64,000 nt of DNA, from assembly GCF_024585265.1 (NCBI RefSeq), contig NZ_CP036533.1, positions 1,612,001-1,676,000 on the forward strand, in the 5' to 3' direction. The notes beneath the pieces were generated by a model. It was not told the origin of the DNA. It was given only the letters and a program-made list of their open reading frames with translations, and did no database searches. Below, one piece after another: positions 7,494 to 15,493 of this stretch (within the stretch, counting starts at the first letter, position 1; the number at the start of each line of letters is the position of its first letter). Origin of the DNA: Bradyrhizobium sp. WBAH42. Lineage in GTDB: Bacteria > Pseudomonadota > Alphaproteobacteria > Rhizobiales > Xanthobacteraceae. Position numbers and translations under genes: made by a program.

Positions 7494-9440
7494 TCAGCCC
7501 GCGGCCATGTCGCCATCGGGAAAGCGCTGCGGCAATTTCAGCCGCACGCGCGTGCCGGAGGAATCAGACGTCAGGTCGAGCACCGCGCCGCAGCGCGCGG
7601 CGCGGCTTTTCATGTTGCGCAGGCCGCGCGCGGTCTGGCCGGTGCCCGCGGCCTCGCCAGTGCCGGCCAGTGCAAAGCCGCTTCCGTCGTCCGTCACGCT
7701 GATCACGCCGTACGGCCCCTGGCCTGCGTCGAACGTGTCGATTGTCACTGCGATGCGGCGGGCCTGCGCGTGCTTGACCGCATTGGTCACGGCCTCGTCG
7801 AGGATACGCACGATCTGGATGACGTGCCATGGCCTCAGCTCGGGATGCAGCGGCAGGCCCTGCGGCGTCGCCACGCGCCACTCGAGTGCGATGTCGTGCG
7901 GCCGCAATTGGGCCGTGGCGCGCTCGCGCCAGGAGCCGAGCGCGAGCATCAGGTCGCCGCCAATGTCGTCCATGGAATCGATGACGAGGCGCAGATCCTT
8001 CAACGCCGCGCGCGCGGCGTCCGTGATGGTCGCGCCGGCGCTGCCACGCTCGGACAGCGCGACGATGCTCACGAGCTGGCCGCCGAGACCATCGTGCAGG
8101 TCTCGCATCAGGCGCGTGCGCTCATTGGCGAGCGCGGCGGCGCGGGCGCGCTCCTCCTCGCGGGCAAAGCTCGCCTTCAGCCGCTCCTCGGCTTCGCGCA
8201 CGCGCGTCACCAGCTGGCCGGCAAAGCTGTCGACCTGGTTCAAGGCGCGGGCAAAGCGCCAGGTCAGCCCGGCGCCGATCGCAACCAGCATCGCCGAATA
8301 GGACAGGCGCGAGACGAAGATGCGATCATTGCTCGCGATCTCGAGCACCGTGAGCATGTCCTGGGCCCAGCAGACCAGCACGATGGTCACCGCGCAGCCG
8401 ATCGTGAAGCTCGCCGCGTCCTGCCGCCGCACCACCGCCGTGGCCGTGACGCAGGCCATCAGGAACAGGCAAATGCCGACGGTGGGAATGCCGAGGACCA
8501 GGAACAGGATGCGCGGCAGCGGCGGGCCCCCGATCAGCCCGACCACGAACACGACGATTCCAGGCACGAACAGCAGCGTGGCGTAACGCGGCCAGCGCCA
8601 GCCGAAGAACAGCACGCCGAACGCGACGACCAGCGCGCTCTCGATCGGTGCGGAGGCCAGCAGCACCGCAGCCAGCCGCGAGACCGTGGCCGGCGGCACC
8701 GGCGGCGGCGCGAATGCCTGCGCCACGCCGAGCACCATCGCCGCGGCAAGCACGCCGTAGACCGGTTCGTGGCGCCGCATCAGCCACATGATCGCAAGGA
8801 TGACGGCCAGGATCGCCTGCCAGGCGGAGAACACCACCGGCAGCGTGACGAACAGCAGCGTGCGCGTCTCATGGGCCGGGCGCAAGGCGGCATCCGGCCC
8901 GACATAGACGGTATCGAGGAAGCCCTTGAGCGGTCCCCACACGAAAAGCCGCACCGTGATCTCGTTGGCGCCGTCGCGCAGCAGCGAGGCGGGGATGGCT
9001 GCGATCTGCGGCGTGTTGCGATCGGGCCGGTTGGCGTTGGCATCGCGCCGGGAGTCGAGCACGACGACGCCGTTGACGGCGACCTCCACGGCATTGCTGA
9101 AGCGCGGCAGGTACACCGACCAGCCCGAGGCCGCATCGCCGCTCCGGAATGTGAAGGTGCCGGTGTAGAATGGCGGGTCGGCCAGCGAGTCGCGCGACGA
9201 GGTGAAATGCGGCAGCGTCACGGGGCGCGTCAGACCGTCCTCCCGCGCCGAAAAATCGCTCACCGCGTAGTCTTCGGGATCGCTCGGCTGCAGCAGCCGA
9301 AGCCCCAGGATCGTGACGATGACGATCAACGCCTGCAGCAGCAGATAAGGCACCAGACGCGACGCGATCAGGCGGCGCTGCGGGCGTGTCGGTGCCTTCG
9401 CAGGTGCTTTCGTGGGTGCTTTGGCCGCGATGTCGCTCAC
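7494..9440 (-). CDS. Membrane sensor histidine kinase, NarL-partner (HPK7) type
   Basis: Sensor kinase of 648 residues. One N-terminal helix (about residues 25-48) is followed by a beta-rich extracytoplasmic domain (about 50-190, with GDAASGWSVYLPRF), then a block of about seven membrane helices (200-400), resembling the 7TMR-DISM architecture. A short coiled coil leads to the dimerisation/phosphoacceptor box LMRDLHDGLGGQLVS, with the His near residue 450. The C-terminal HATPase_c domain has EAVTNAVKHAQA, VTDDGSGF and ARGLRNMKSRA. The start is a GTG embedded in the stop of the response-regulator gene (GTGA), indicating coupled translation. The signal sensed is unknown; the extracytoplasmic fold suggests a carbohydrate-like ligand. 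Confidence 0.9.
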   Translation of the reverse strand: MSDIAAKAPTKAPAKAPTRPQRRLIASRLVPYLLLQALIVIVTILGLRLLQPSDPEDYAVSDFSAREDGLTRPVTLPHFTSSRDSLADPPFYTGTFTFRSGDAASGWSVYLPRFSNAVEVAVNGVVVLDSRRDANANRPDRNTPQIAAIPASLLRDGANEITVRLFVWGPLKGFLDTVYVGPDAALRPAHETRTLLFVTLPVVFSAWQAILAVILAIMWLMRRHEPVYGVLAAAMVLGVAQAFAPPPVPPATVSRLAAVLLASAPIESALVVAFGVLFFGWRWPRYATLLFVPGIVVFVVGLIGGPPLPRILFLVLGIPTVGICLFLMACVTATAVVRRQDAASFTIGCAVTIVLVCWAQDMLTVLEIASNDRIFVSRLSYSAMLVAIGAGLTWRFARALNQVDSFAGQLVTRVREAEERLKASFAREEERARAAALANERTRLMRDLHDGLGGQLVSIVALSERGSAGATITDAARAALKDLRLVIDSMDDIGGDLMLALGSWRERATAQLRPHDIALEWRVATPQGLPLHPELRPWHVIQIVRILDEAVTNAVKHAQARRIAVTIDTFDAGQGPYGVISVTDDGSGFALAGTGEAAGTGQTARGLRNMKSRAARCGAVLDLTSDSSGTRVRLKLPQRFPDGDMAAG

Positions 9441-10126
9441 AGCTTGATCAGGCCCTGCTGCACCGCCTCGAACACCGCCTCGCTGCGCGTGTGCACTTCG
9501 AGCTTGCGATAGATGTTCTTGATATGGCCGGGCACGGTCTGCTTGGACAGGCCGAGATGGCTTGCGATCTCGGCATAGCTGAAGCCTTTGGCGATGCCCC
9601 AGAGGATGTCGATCTCGCGCGGGGTCAGCCTCGCCGTGTTGAGCGCGGGGCCGGGCGGCGGCTCCGCTGAACTCTGCGCGGCACCTTGTGTCCGGCGCAC
9701 GATGAAGCGGGCGATCGAGGCCGAGATCGGCGAATGTCCGGCGACCAGGTCGCGCACGGTGGTGGCGATGTCGGTGGGGAAGGCGTCCTTGAGCAGGTAG
9801 CCGGTGGCGCCGACCGTGATTGCGGAGATCACGCTCTCCTCGTCGCCGAGCGCGGAGATCACCATGATCTCGGTGTCGGGAAAGCGCTGCCGCATCTCGC
9901 GGATCAGCTCGACGCCGTGGCCGTCGGGCAGCCGCAGATCCGTCAGCAGCACGCGCGGCGCGCCGGCGGCGAGGGCCTGCCGCGCCTCCGCGAGCGTACC
10001 GGCGCTGCGCACCTCGTAACCAGCCTTGGCCAGCGCATCCTGCAGCCGCCAGCAGGTCGGCGCATCGTCCTCGACGAGGAGGATGGTGATGGCGTCACCC
10101 GTCTCGCCCTGTTCGGTCATGTCCAT
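9437..10126 (-). CDS. LuxR/NarL-family response regulator
   Basis: DNA-binding response regulator, about 229 residues. The receiver domain shows the acidic pair in LLVEDDAPT, the phosphoacceptor Asp in VLLTDLRLPDGHG and the conserved Lys in GYLLKDAFP. The C-terminal LuxR-type helix-turn-helix is LTPREIDILWGIAKGFSYAE followed by IASHLGLSKQTVPGHIKNIY. It is the first gene of a two-gene operon with the kinase. The start could be the ATG at 10126 or the one at 10120, two codons later; both are preceded by a GGGACC stretch. Upstream sequence to 10377 has several short palindromes that may be operators. Confidence 0.92.
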   Translation of the reverse strand: MDMTEQGETGDAITILLVEDDAPTCWRLQDALAKAGYEVRSAGTLAEARQALAAGAPRVLLTDLRLPDGHGVELIREMRQRFPDTEIMVISALGDEESVISAITVGATGYLLKDAFPTDIATTVRDLVAGHSPISASIARFIVRRTQGAAQSSAEPPPGPALNTARLTPREIDILWGIAKGFSYAEIASHLGLSKQTVPGHIKNIYRKLEVHTRSEAVFEAVQQGLIKL

Positions 10127-10377
10127 GGTCCCGCGATCCGCGTGTCCCCCGCGGCGCGAAGCAAGTCTAACCGCAGCGCGAAGGCCGCGACACCCATAAT
10201 CATGGGGGCGGCGATAACTTGGTCCCGCGTTAGGCACGCATGCACGGTCCTAGGATTGCGCCTAAGCTAGAGCGCGGGCTCATAATCCGCGCTGCACTTG
10301 GGGTGCGTATGACGTCCGCTCTGCCTCCGGCACCGCCCCATTGCGGCATCTCACCAGATGTCCGAGTTGGCACGACA

Positions 10378-11364
10378 TCATTCGATCACCTCGTCAGCTT
10401 GGGCGAGCAAGGTGGGCGGAACGGTAAGGCCAAGGGCGTTCGCAGTCTTGTTATTGATGACAAGCTCGAACGTGGTTGGTTGCTCGACGGGAAGATCGGC
10501 AGGCTTGGCGCCCTTCAAGATTTTGTCCACGTAGGTGGCGGCGCGTCGGAACAAGACGACGAAGCTCGCACCGAACGACATTAAGCCTCCATCCTTCGGA
10601 AACTCACGAAGTCCGTACACGGCCGGAAGTCGGTGAGCGGCAGCGAGAGCAATGATCCGGGGTCTATGCACAATAGTCAGAACGTCATCGAAGACGATGA
10701 GAGCTTGGGCGTTGCCTCCCGTGGCAGCGGCGAACGCCGCATCAAAATCCTCCGGCCGTCCCACTTCGAGAGGTTGTAGCGCTACGCCCAGAGTGCGTGC
10801 CGCCACCTCAGCGGTCTGCCAGAAGGTGGCGTGGATAGAGACTGTCGGGTTCTTCATCACAGCGATCCGCGCAAGGCCTGGCGTCATCTCCTTCAGGAGT
10901 TGCAGACGCCTTGCGATCATTGCCTCATTGAAATAGCTCAACCCCGTCACGTTTCCTCCGGGTCGCGCCAAATTTTCCACGAGCCCAAGTCCAACCGGAT
11001 CGGCCGCCACCATAACAATGGGGATTGTTTGAGTAGCGTTCTTGGCCGCTATTGCAGCGACGCTGTTGCCCGCCACCAGCACATCCAATTTGAGACCGAT
11101 AAGCTCGGTCACCAGGCCGGGGAGCCGCTCGGCACGTCCCTCGGCCCAGCGCACCTCCAGCGCGATAGATCGACCCTCGACGTACCCTAGTTCGGTAAGC
11201 CGCTGCCTGAATGCCGCGAAGATATGTCCCATCGTGGCCTCATCGGCGCCGGCAATGTACCCGACCCGCCGAACCCTTGCCGGCTCCTGCGCGCCCACCG
11301 CGACAGGCCATGCCGTAGTGGCCGTTGCACGGCCCAGGAGTGCCATGAATTCTCGTCGCCGCAT
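10378..11364 (-). CDS. TrpX-like ABC transporter substrate-binding protein
   Basis: Periplasmic binding protein of the ABC_sub_bind (TrpX/YtrC-like) family, 328 residues. It begins with the Tat-like leader MRRREFMALLG, which ends near VAVGAQ, followed by RRVGYIAGADEATMGHIFAA. Other family landmarks are LDVLVAGNS, TIPIVMVAADPVGLGLV, LARPGGNVTGLS and the C-terminus LADEVIE-like (here LLAQADEVIE). Bradyrhizobium carries dozens of these orphan proteins, usually without adjacent permeases, as here. A decayed copy of the same 3' end lies directly upstream at 11440-11574. Confidence 0.9.
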   Translation of the reverse strand: MRRREFMALLGRATATTAWPVAVGAQEPARVRRVGYIAGADEATMGHIFAAFRQRLTELGYVEGRSIALEVRWAEGRAERLPGLVTELIGLKLDVLVAGNSVAAIAAKNATQTIPIVMVAADPVGLGLVENLARPGGNVTGLSYFNEAMIARRLQLLKEMTPGLARIAVMKNPTVSIHATFWQTAEVAARTLGVALQPLEVGRPEDFDAAFAAATGGNAQALIVFDDVLTIVHRPRIIALAAAHRLPAVYGLREFPKDGGLMSFGASFVVLFRRAATYVDKILKGAKPADLPVEQPTTFELVINNKTANALGLTVPPTLLAQADEVIE

Positions 11365-11439
11365 GCTCTCCCCCGTCGACAACAAGCAAATCCTAACACG
11401 TCCTCTTGCCGATCAGACAGTGGGCTTGAGGCTGGCGGG

Positions 11440-11574
11440 CTATTCGATGACTTCGTCGGTAAGGGCAAGCAGCGTCGGCGGAATTGCAACGCCGAGCGCG
11501 TTTGCAGCCTTCAGATTTATCGCGATCTGATCCTTGCTGTGAAATTCGACCGGCAAATCTGCAGGCAAAGCCGC
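11440..11574 (-). pseudogene. 3'-terminal remnant of a second TrpX-like binding-protein gene
   Basis: Translating the minus strand here gives [20 protein letters not shown], then [20 protein letters not shown] and IE before a stop. This matches the last ~42 residues of the neighbouring gene (KPADLPVEQPTTFELVINNK, then LGLTVPPTLLAQADEVIE). The frame is blocked by a stop just upstream (11578-11580) and there is no start or N-terminal domain, so only the tail of an ancestral duplicate remains. Its position head-to-tail with the intact gene suggests a tandem array that lost most of one member. Confidence 0.85.
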
Positions 11575-11648
11575 CGATCACGCTCAAGCCGGGGACTTCC
11601 GCTTTCTCTTGCGGAGCTGACGGTCATGAGTACACACCCTAGCCCGGC

Positions 11649-11882
11649 CTACGAAAGATCGACTCGCGGCGGCGGATATCGCCGCGCCAGGACCGACAGC
11701 GACAGCGGCCGTTCGTCTTCCGGCAGCTCCAGATAGGCCAGCACGAGTGGCCGCTTCCAATCGCCGACGCCGAAATCCATCGCCGTCCATTTCTGCGGCT
11801 CGGGCCCTTCGAGCCCCCGGACCCAGACGAAGTAGCGGGGGAGGTCGTCGGCGTCGGTGCCCCTCGTGCGTGTTCTGGCCAT
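11649..11882 (-). CDS. Small conserved-looking hypothetical protein
   Basis: A 77-residue frame starting MARTRTRGTDADDLPRYFVW and ending in a basic, Pro-rich tail, VLARRYPPPRVDL. A GGACAG stretch lies about seven bases before the ATG at 11882. The frame continues upstream to 12134, but that part reads through the palindromic repeat at 11970-12050, so I take the downstream ATG. No signal peptide or membrane segment is visible and I do not recognise a family. The Trp/Tyr-rich composition and codon usage look protein-coding rather than random. Confidence 0.5.
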   Translation of the reverse strand: MARTRTRGTDADDLPRYFVWVRGLEGPEPQKWTAMDFGVGDWKRPLVLAYLELPEDERPLSLSVLARRYPPPRVDLS

Positions 11883-11969
11883 CGAAGCTGTCCGCTGCGT
11901 CAAATCGTTTCCGCAGGATATAGGGATTGGCGCGGGGAAGTCGAATGGCCCCGGTCGCGTAATCCTCCT

Positions 11970-12050
11970 CGTCATTGCGAGCGCAGCGAAGCAATCCAGA
12001 GCGTCGCCGCGGAGGCATTCCTGGATTGCTTCGCTGCGCTCGCAATGACG
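11970..12050. repeat. Perfect 30-bp inverted repeat (REP-like/MITE-like element)
   Basis: Arms at 11970-11999 and 12021-12050 are perfect reverse complements over 30 bases (starting CGTCATTGCGAGCGCAGCGA), separated by 21 bases. I recall this CGTCATTGCGAGC-type palindrome as a dispersed intergenic element in many alphaproteobacteria, where it gives spurious ORFs containing RHCERSEAIQ. It can form a very stable hairpin in RNA. Confidence 0.85.
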
Positions 12051-12129
12051 ATGTGGAGACAGGCGGGTCAAGAAGACGCTCCTGGGCCCGGCAGATAATT
12101 CCCGCCAGGAGCACCTTCTGACCGCCTGT

Positions 12130-12740
12130 CGCATTGTCCTAAGATATTCTGCTTGACCGAAATTCGGAAATATCGTATATCCCTCTCATCCTGGCCCAAG
12201 GATAAGGGGCGTTTCGCGACCGTCACGATACGCGGGCCGGGTGGCGGTGGACGTGGAGTGCATCGGCACGCCAGCAATTGCAGGGCGGGTTTGCCCGTGA
12301 GCGGTTGAGCAGCGCGCACACGACCGGTGCGGTTCGCGTACGGCAAAAGCGTGTGGTCCTGACGCCCGGGGTCTGTGCGTCAAGGCTTGCGGTGGTGAGG
12401 CGGCCCGACCGGGCACGCGCACCAGCCATCCGCAAGGCGACGGGGGCAATAGTGCATCGCTCCCCGGGGAGAGCGCGCCATAAGCCGTCAAACCACTGCG
12501 CAGGGAAGGCCGGGATGTCCAGGCTGCCCTGTATGCCGCTGTGCATCTGTCTTCGCGCAATCTGCGCACAGCGGACCGTGGGTGCCAGCCGGCGCCCGGT
12601 CTTCCCTGCGCCCTTTCCGATGAAGGGGCGTCGAGAGCAGCGCAAAACTCGGGTGTGATGCGCCGCGAGACTGGAGAGGTGTGTCTTGAGTAGTTCGAGT
12701 TTGCTGAAAATGCGTCAACGGCTGGCAAGCACAGAATCCC
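12130..12740. repeat. Putative dispersed ~600-bp Bradyrhizobiaceae intergenic repeat
   Basis: This stretch has no credible gene, yet its spurious minus-strand translation (GKGAGKTGRRLAPTVRC, FPAQWFDGLWRALPGERCTI) is one I recall seeing repeatedly, with small variations, as short 'hypothetical proteins' in Bradyrhizobium and related genomes. Many frames are open on both strands because of extreme codon bias, not selection on protein. Boundaries are approximate: the left end near AAGATATTCTGCTTGACCG and the right end near TTGCTGAAAATGCG. Recognition is from memory and needs a genome search. Confidence 0.55.
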
Positions 12741-12797
12741 CGTCGGACGTGGGAATAGGTCCGTCGCCTCAGCCCTTCTCGTCCCATGCTCACAGCT

Positions 12798-13676
12798 TCA
12801 GCTCAAGGCGTGACCGGCCAATCCGTAGACCCACGGCTCGTTTTCCTTTCGGTTCAGGAATCGCCGTCCCTTGGACATGGTGGTGACTGTGTCGTTCATC
12901 CCGAGGCGGCTCTGTTGAAGAAAGTCCGCAAACAGACCGGTCTGCTCCCGCGTATCCACGCGGGCGAACCTTCCGGCGAGATCCTTGAGATGCACGGCCG
13001 TAAGATGGATCGCGTCAGAATCATTGCTGGCAACGATCGGGCCAATCACATGGCCGCGCCCGAATTCGCGCTTCATGGAATAACCGACGGTCGCACCGCC
13101 ACGGCGCAGGACGCAGATTGACGCACCTTCAGAAAGCAATGCAAGCAACTTCTGACGGCTGGCTCCAAACGCGCGTTCGTCCAGTGCCGCGATCTCTCCG
13201 ATGTTCGCCGTGGACAGCGAGCTCAATTCGCCCTCCAGGGTCGGCACCGGCGGAGTTGGTGAGGCGACCTCACCTTGCCACTGATACACGGTGGCTTCCT
13301 TCGTGAACCCCAGCGACAGATAGAGGTGATAGGCGGCGTGGGTTGAGTTGAGGGTCAAATTCCGGTCGCGACACCGCTCGAAAACCTGCTCCATGAGCCA
13401 GCGGCCAGTCCCCTGAGCCTGGGTCCGAGGCGATGTGATCACCAGGCCAATGGTCGCGAATTCGCGGTCACATGGGAACCACATCGCGCTGCCGAAGACG
13501 CGTCCAATACCATCGACGGCTACGATGCCGTGACCTGCGCGGCGCAAGAAATCCCAATCCTTGGGTCGATGCGGCCAGCCAACGCCGGTCGAGAGGGCGT
13601 GGAGCAGCGTCACATCAACGTCGTTGATGTCCTTCGCGGCCAGCTCAAAGGACTTCACGCGTACCGTTCGTCCCAT
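12798..13676 (-). CDS. Tandem-domain GNAT acetyltransferase
   Basis: Predicted N-acetyltransferase of 292 residues with two GNAT-like halves. The N-terminal half has FATIGLVITSPRTQAQGTGR (the acetyl-CoA loop, in degenerate form Q/R-x-x-G-x-G) and LYLSLGF. The C-terminal half, an Acetyltransf_18-like domain, has SICVLRRGGATVGYSMKREF and GRGHVIGPIVASNDSDA. The ATG at 13676 is chosen because MGRTVRVKSFELA begins the conserved part. It is paralogous to the protein at 31506-32378, sharing LNST...LGF/RGF and FGRG(H/Y)VIGP. Acceptor substrate unknown; its position at the edge of an amino-acid catabolic cluster suggests an amine or amino acid. Confidence 0.85.
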   Translation of the reverse strand: MGRTVRVKSFELAAKDINDVDVTLLHALSTGVGWPHRPKDWDFLRRAGHGIVAVDGIGRVFGSAMWFPCDREFATIGLVITSPRTQAQGTGRWLMEQVFERCRDRNLTLNSTHAAYHLYLSLGFTKEATVYQWQGEVASPTPPVPTLEGELSSLSTANIGEIAALDERAFGASRQKLLALLSEGASICVLRRGGATVGYSMKREFGRGHVIGPIVASNDSDAIHLTAVHLKDLAGRFARVDTREQTGLFADFLQQSRLGMNDTVTTMSKGRRFLNRKENEPWVYGLAGHALS

Positions 13677-14003
13677 CTCGACTCGTCCGTTCCTTCGCGG
13701 GGTGCCAATCGGCCGCACATCGCGCCTTTTCTCTTCCGCAACAATAGGGTAGCGGCGTATTTCGCCGCACTATTGCACGAAAAGCCAGCAGGTTTCCCCT
13801 GTTTGGGCTTTCTTTTCGAAATCTTCGGCCTGTATTGCAACGTAATTCGGCAGGGAAAGCTCCGGCGTGCAGCTACCCTCTCGGTGTTCGGCAAGAAACT
13901 GTGCCGGCAGAGCGGATTGCCGGGAATCCCCAAGAAAGTCTTGCAAGGCTAATCGCTCTTCCTGGCGTCGTCGACATGCTGAGCGAGGCGGAGGCGTGCA
14001 TCG
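13677..14003. promoter_or_regulatory. Divergent intergenic region with a nested dyad at 13742-13775
   Basis: This 327-base gap separates the divergent GNAT and reductase genes. At 13742-13775 there is a two-level inverted repeat: outer arms CAATAG/CTATTG and inner arms GCGGCG/CGCCGC around a TATTT centre. A second imperfect hairpin (AAAAGCC with GGCTTT) follows at about 13779-13813. The symmetry suggests a regulator-binding site for one or both genes; no specific promoter can be assigned. No gene is visible. Confidence 0.5.
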
Positions 14004-14927
14004 ATGGCATTTCTTTTCAATTCTGATGCTGTCAGAGGGGCAGTCTTCCGCAAGGCTTTTGCGTGCGAGCTGCCTGACCTGGAATTTTACCATTGCAGCG
14101 AATCCATCGACCCGGAAAAGATACGGTACCTGCTGACCTGGAACGTGCCAGACGATGTCTCGCGTTTTTGTAATCTGGAGGTGCTTTTTTCCATCGGGGC
14201 TGGCGTTGACCAGTTCAAGCCGGAAACCATACCCGAGCAGGTGAAGCTCGTGCGCATGGTCGAGGATGGCATCATACGCATGATGCAGGAATACGTCGTC
14301 CTTGGTGTGCTGACGCTCCATCGCGAGATGCTTGCGTATCGGGAGCGGCAGAGACGGGGCCTATGGCAAGCGCTTGCAACGTCCCAGGTTTCCGATCGGC
14401 GTATTGGCTTCCTCGGCCTTGGCATGCTTGCGCAAGCTTCGATCGACCGCCTGAAGCCGTTCCAGTTTCCACTCGCCGCGTGGAGCCGCAGCGAAAAAGC
14501 TGTCGAGGGAGTCGCCTGCTTCCATGGCGACGACCAGCTTGGCGACTTCCTGCGAAGAACGGATATCCTCGTCTGCCTTCTCCCCCTGACGGAGCAAACA
14601 AGAGGCATCCTGAACGCAAAGCTTTTCTCGCTTTTGCCGGTGGGAGCGAGGCTGCTCCACGTCGGCCGCGGCCCGCAGCTTGACCAGGGCGCGCTCATCG
14701 AGGCACTGGACAGCGGGCATTTGGCAGCAGCGATGCTCGACGTCACCGATCCCGAGCCGCTGCCGGAAAATCATCCACTCTGGTCCCATCCGAAGGTGAT
14801 CATCACGCCGCATATCGCGTCCGTGACCCAACCGCATACGGCGGCACAATCGGTCATAGAGAACATCCGGCGCCACCGCGCTGGACGAAATCCGATCGGC
14901 CTCGTCGATCGAACACTCGGCTATTAA
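14004..14927 (+). CDS. ghrA: D-2-hydroxyacid dehydrogenase, GhrA-like (glyoxylate/hydroxypyruvate reductase A)
   Basis: NAD(P)-dependent reductase of 307 residues, typical for GhrA, which reduces glyoxylate to glycolate and hydroxypyruvate to glycerate. The nucleotide-binding fold has IGFLGLGMLAQASIDRL. Catalytic positions of the family are present: Arg in LLHVGRGPQLDQ, Glu in DVTDPEPLPENHPL and His in IITPHIASVT. GGAGGCG lies about eight bases before the ATG. It starts a plus-strand run with a cupin gene (13 bases later) and an aldehyde dehydrogenase. In this context it may dispose of glyoxylate or another 2-oxoacid released by the FAD oxidases or aminotransferase. Confidence 0.85.
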   Translation: MAFLFNSDAVRGAVFRKAFACELPDLEFYHCSESIDPEKIRYLLTWNVPDDVSRFCNLEVLFSIGAGVDQFKPETIPEQVKLVRMVEDGIIRMMQEYVVLGVLTLHREMLAYRERQRRGLWQALATSQVSDRRIGFLGLGMLAQASIDRLKPFQFPLAAWSRSEKAVEGVACFHGDDQLGDFLRRTDILVCLLPLTEQTRGILNAKLFSLLPVGARLLHVGRGPQLDQGALIEALDSGHLAAAMLDVTDPEPLPENHPLWSHPKVIITPHIASVTQPHTAAQSVIENIRRHRAGRNPIGLVDRTLGY

Positions 14928-14940
14928 CAGGAAAAATGCC

Positions 14941-15297
14941 ATGTCACTTCTGGTCACCATCGACACCAATCCGGACTTCACACCAAAGAACGCATTGCCT
15001 GCCCCGGAGCGGCTCATTTCGGGCAATCCATCCTTCAAGACCTGGGCACAGGACGCCTCGAAAGGCGAGAAGGTGCTGACCGGCGTCTGGGAAGCGACGC
15101 CTGGCGAGACCCATTCCATCAAGGGCACCACCTTCGAGTTTTGTCACATTCTCTCTGGCCTGATCGAAATCGAGGAAGAGGGTGGTGAGATCAGAAGATA
15201 CCGTGCCGGCGACAGCTTTGTGATGAAGCCTGGCTTTGTCGGGATCTGGCGCACGATCGAGACCGTGCGAAAGATCTACGTCTGCCATTACGACTGA
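14941..15297 (+). CDS. Cupin_3-domain protein
   Basis: A 118-residue single-domain cupin of the DUF861 type also found in EutQ and ureidoglycine aminohydrolase. Landmarks are VWEATPGETHSIKGTTFEFC, HILSGLIEIEEEGGE, RYRAGDSFVMKPGFVGIW and a terminal VRKIYVCHYD. Proteins of this type often accompany amino-acid or amine catabolic genes; the activity is rarely known. It follows the ghrA-like gene by 13 bases and probably shares its transcript. A catalytic role versus a sensor or chaperone role cannot be decided from sequence. Confidence 0.85.
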   Translation: MSLLVTIDTNPDFTPKNALPAPERLISGNPSFKTWAQDASKGEKVLTGVWEATPGETHSIKGTTFEFCHILSGLIEIEEEGGEIRRYRAGDSFVMKPGFVGIWRTIETVRKIYVCHYD

Positions 15298-15493
15298 GGC
15301 GATGCTGAGGGCGGCCGTTGGAATATTCAACTTTCAAGCCAGCATCTGACGAGATTCAGCGCGGCCAGGCACTTCATGATCAATGAAAAATGCGGCGTGC
15401 GGGCATGTACTGCTCGCATGAGAGGGCTTCGTCCCGTCACTCGCAAATCCAGGCAGTGACGGCGGAGTCGGGCACGAAGCAAGGAGCAAGGCG

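Noticed and set aside
7377..9512. 711-codon open frame on the plus strand
   Set aside because: Antisense to the sensor kinase; rich in His/Arg/Gln with no domain.
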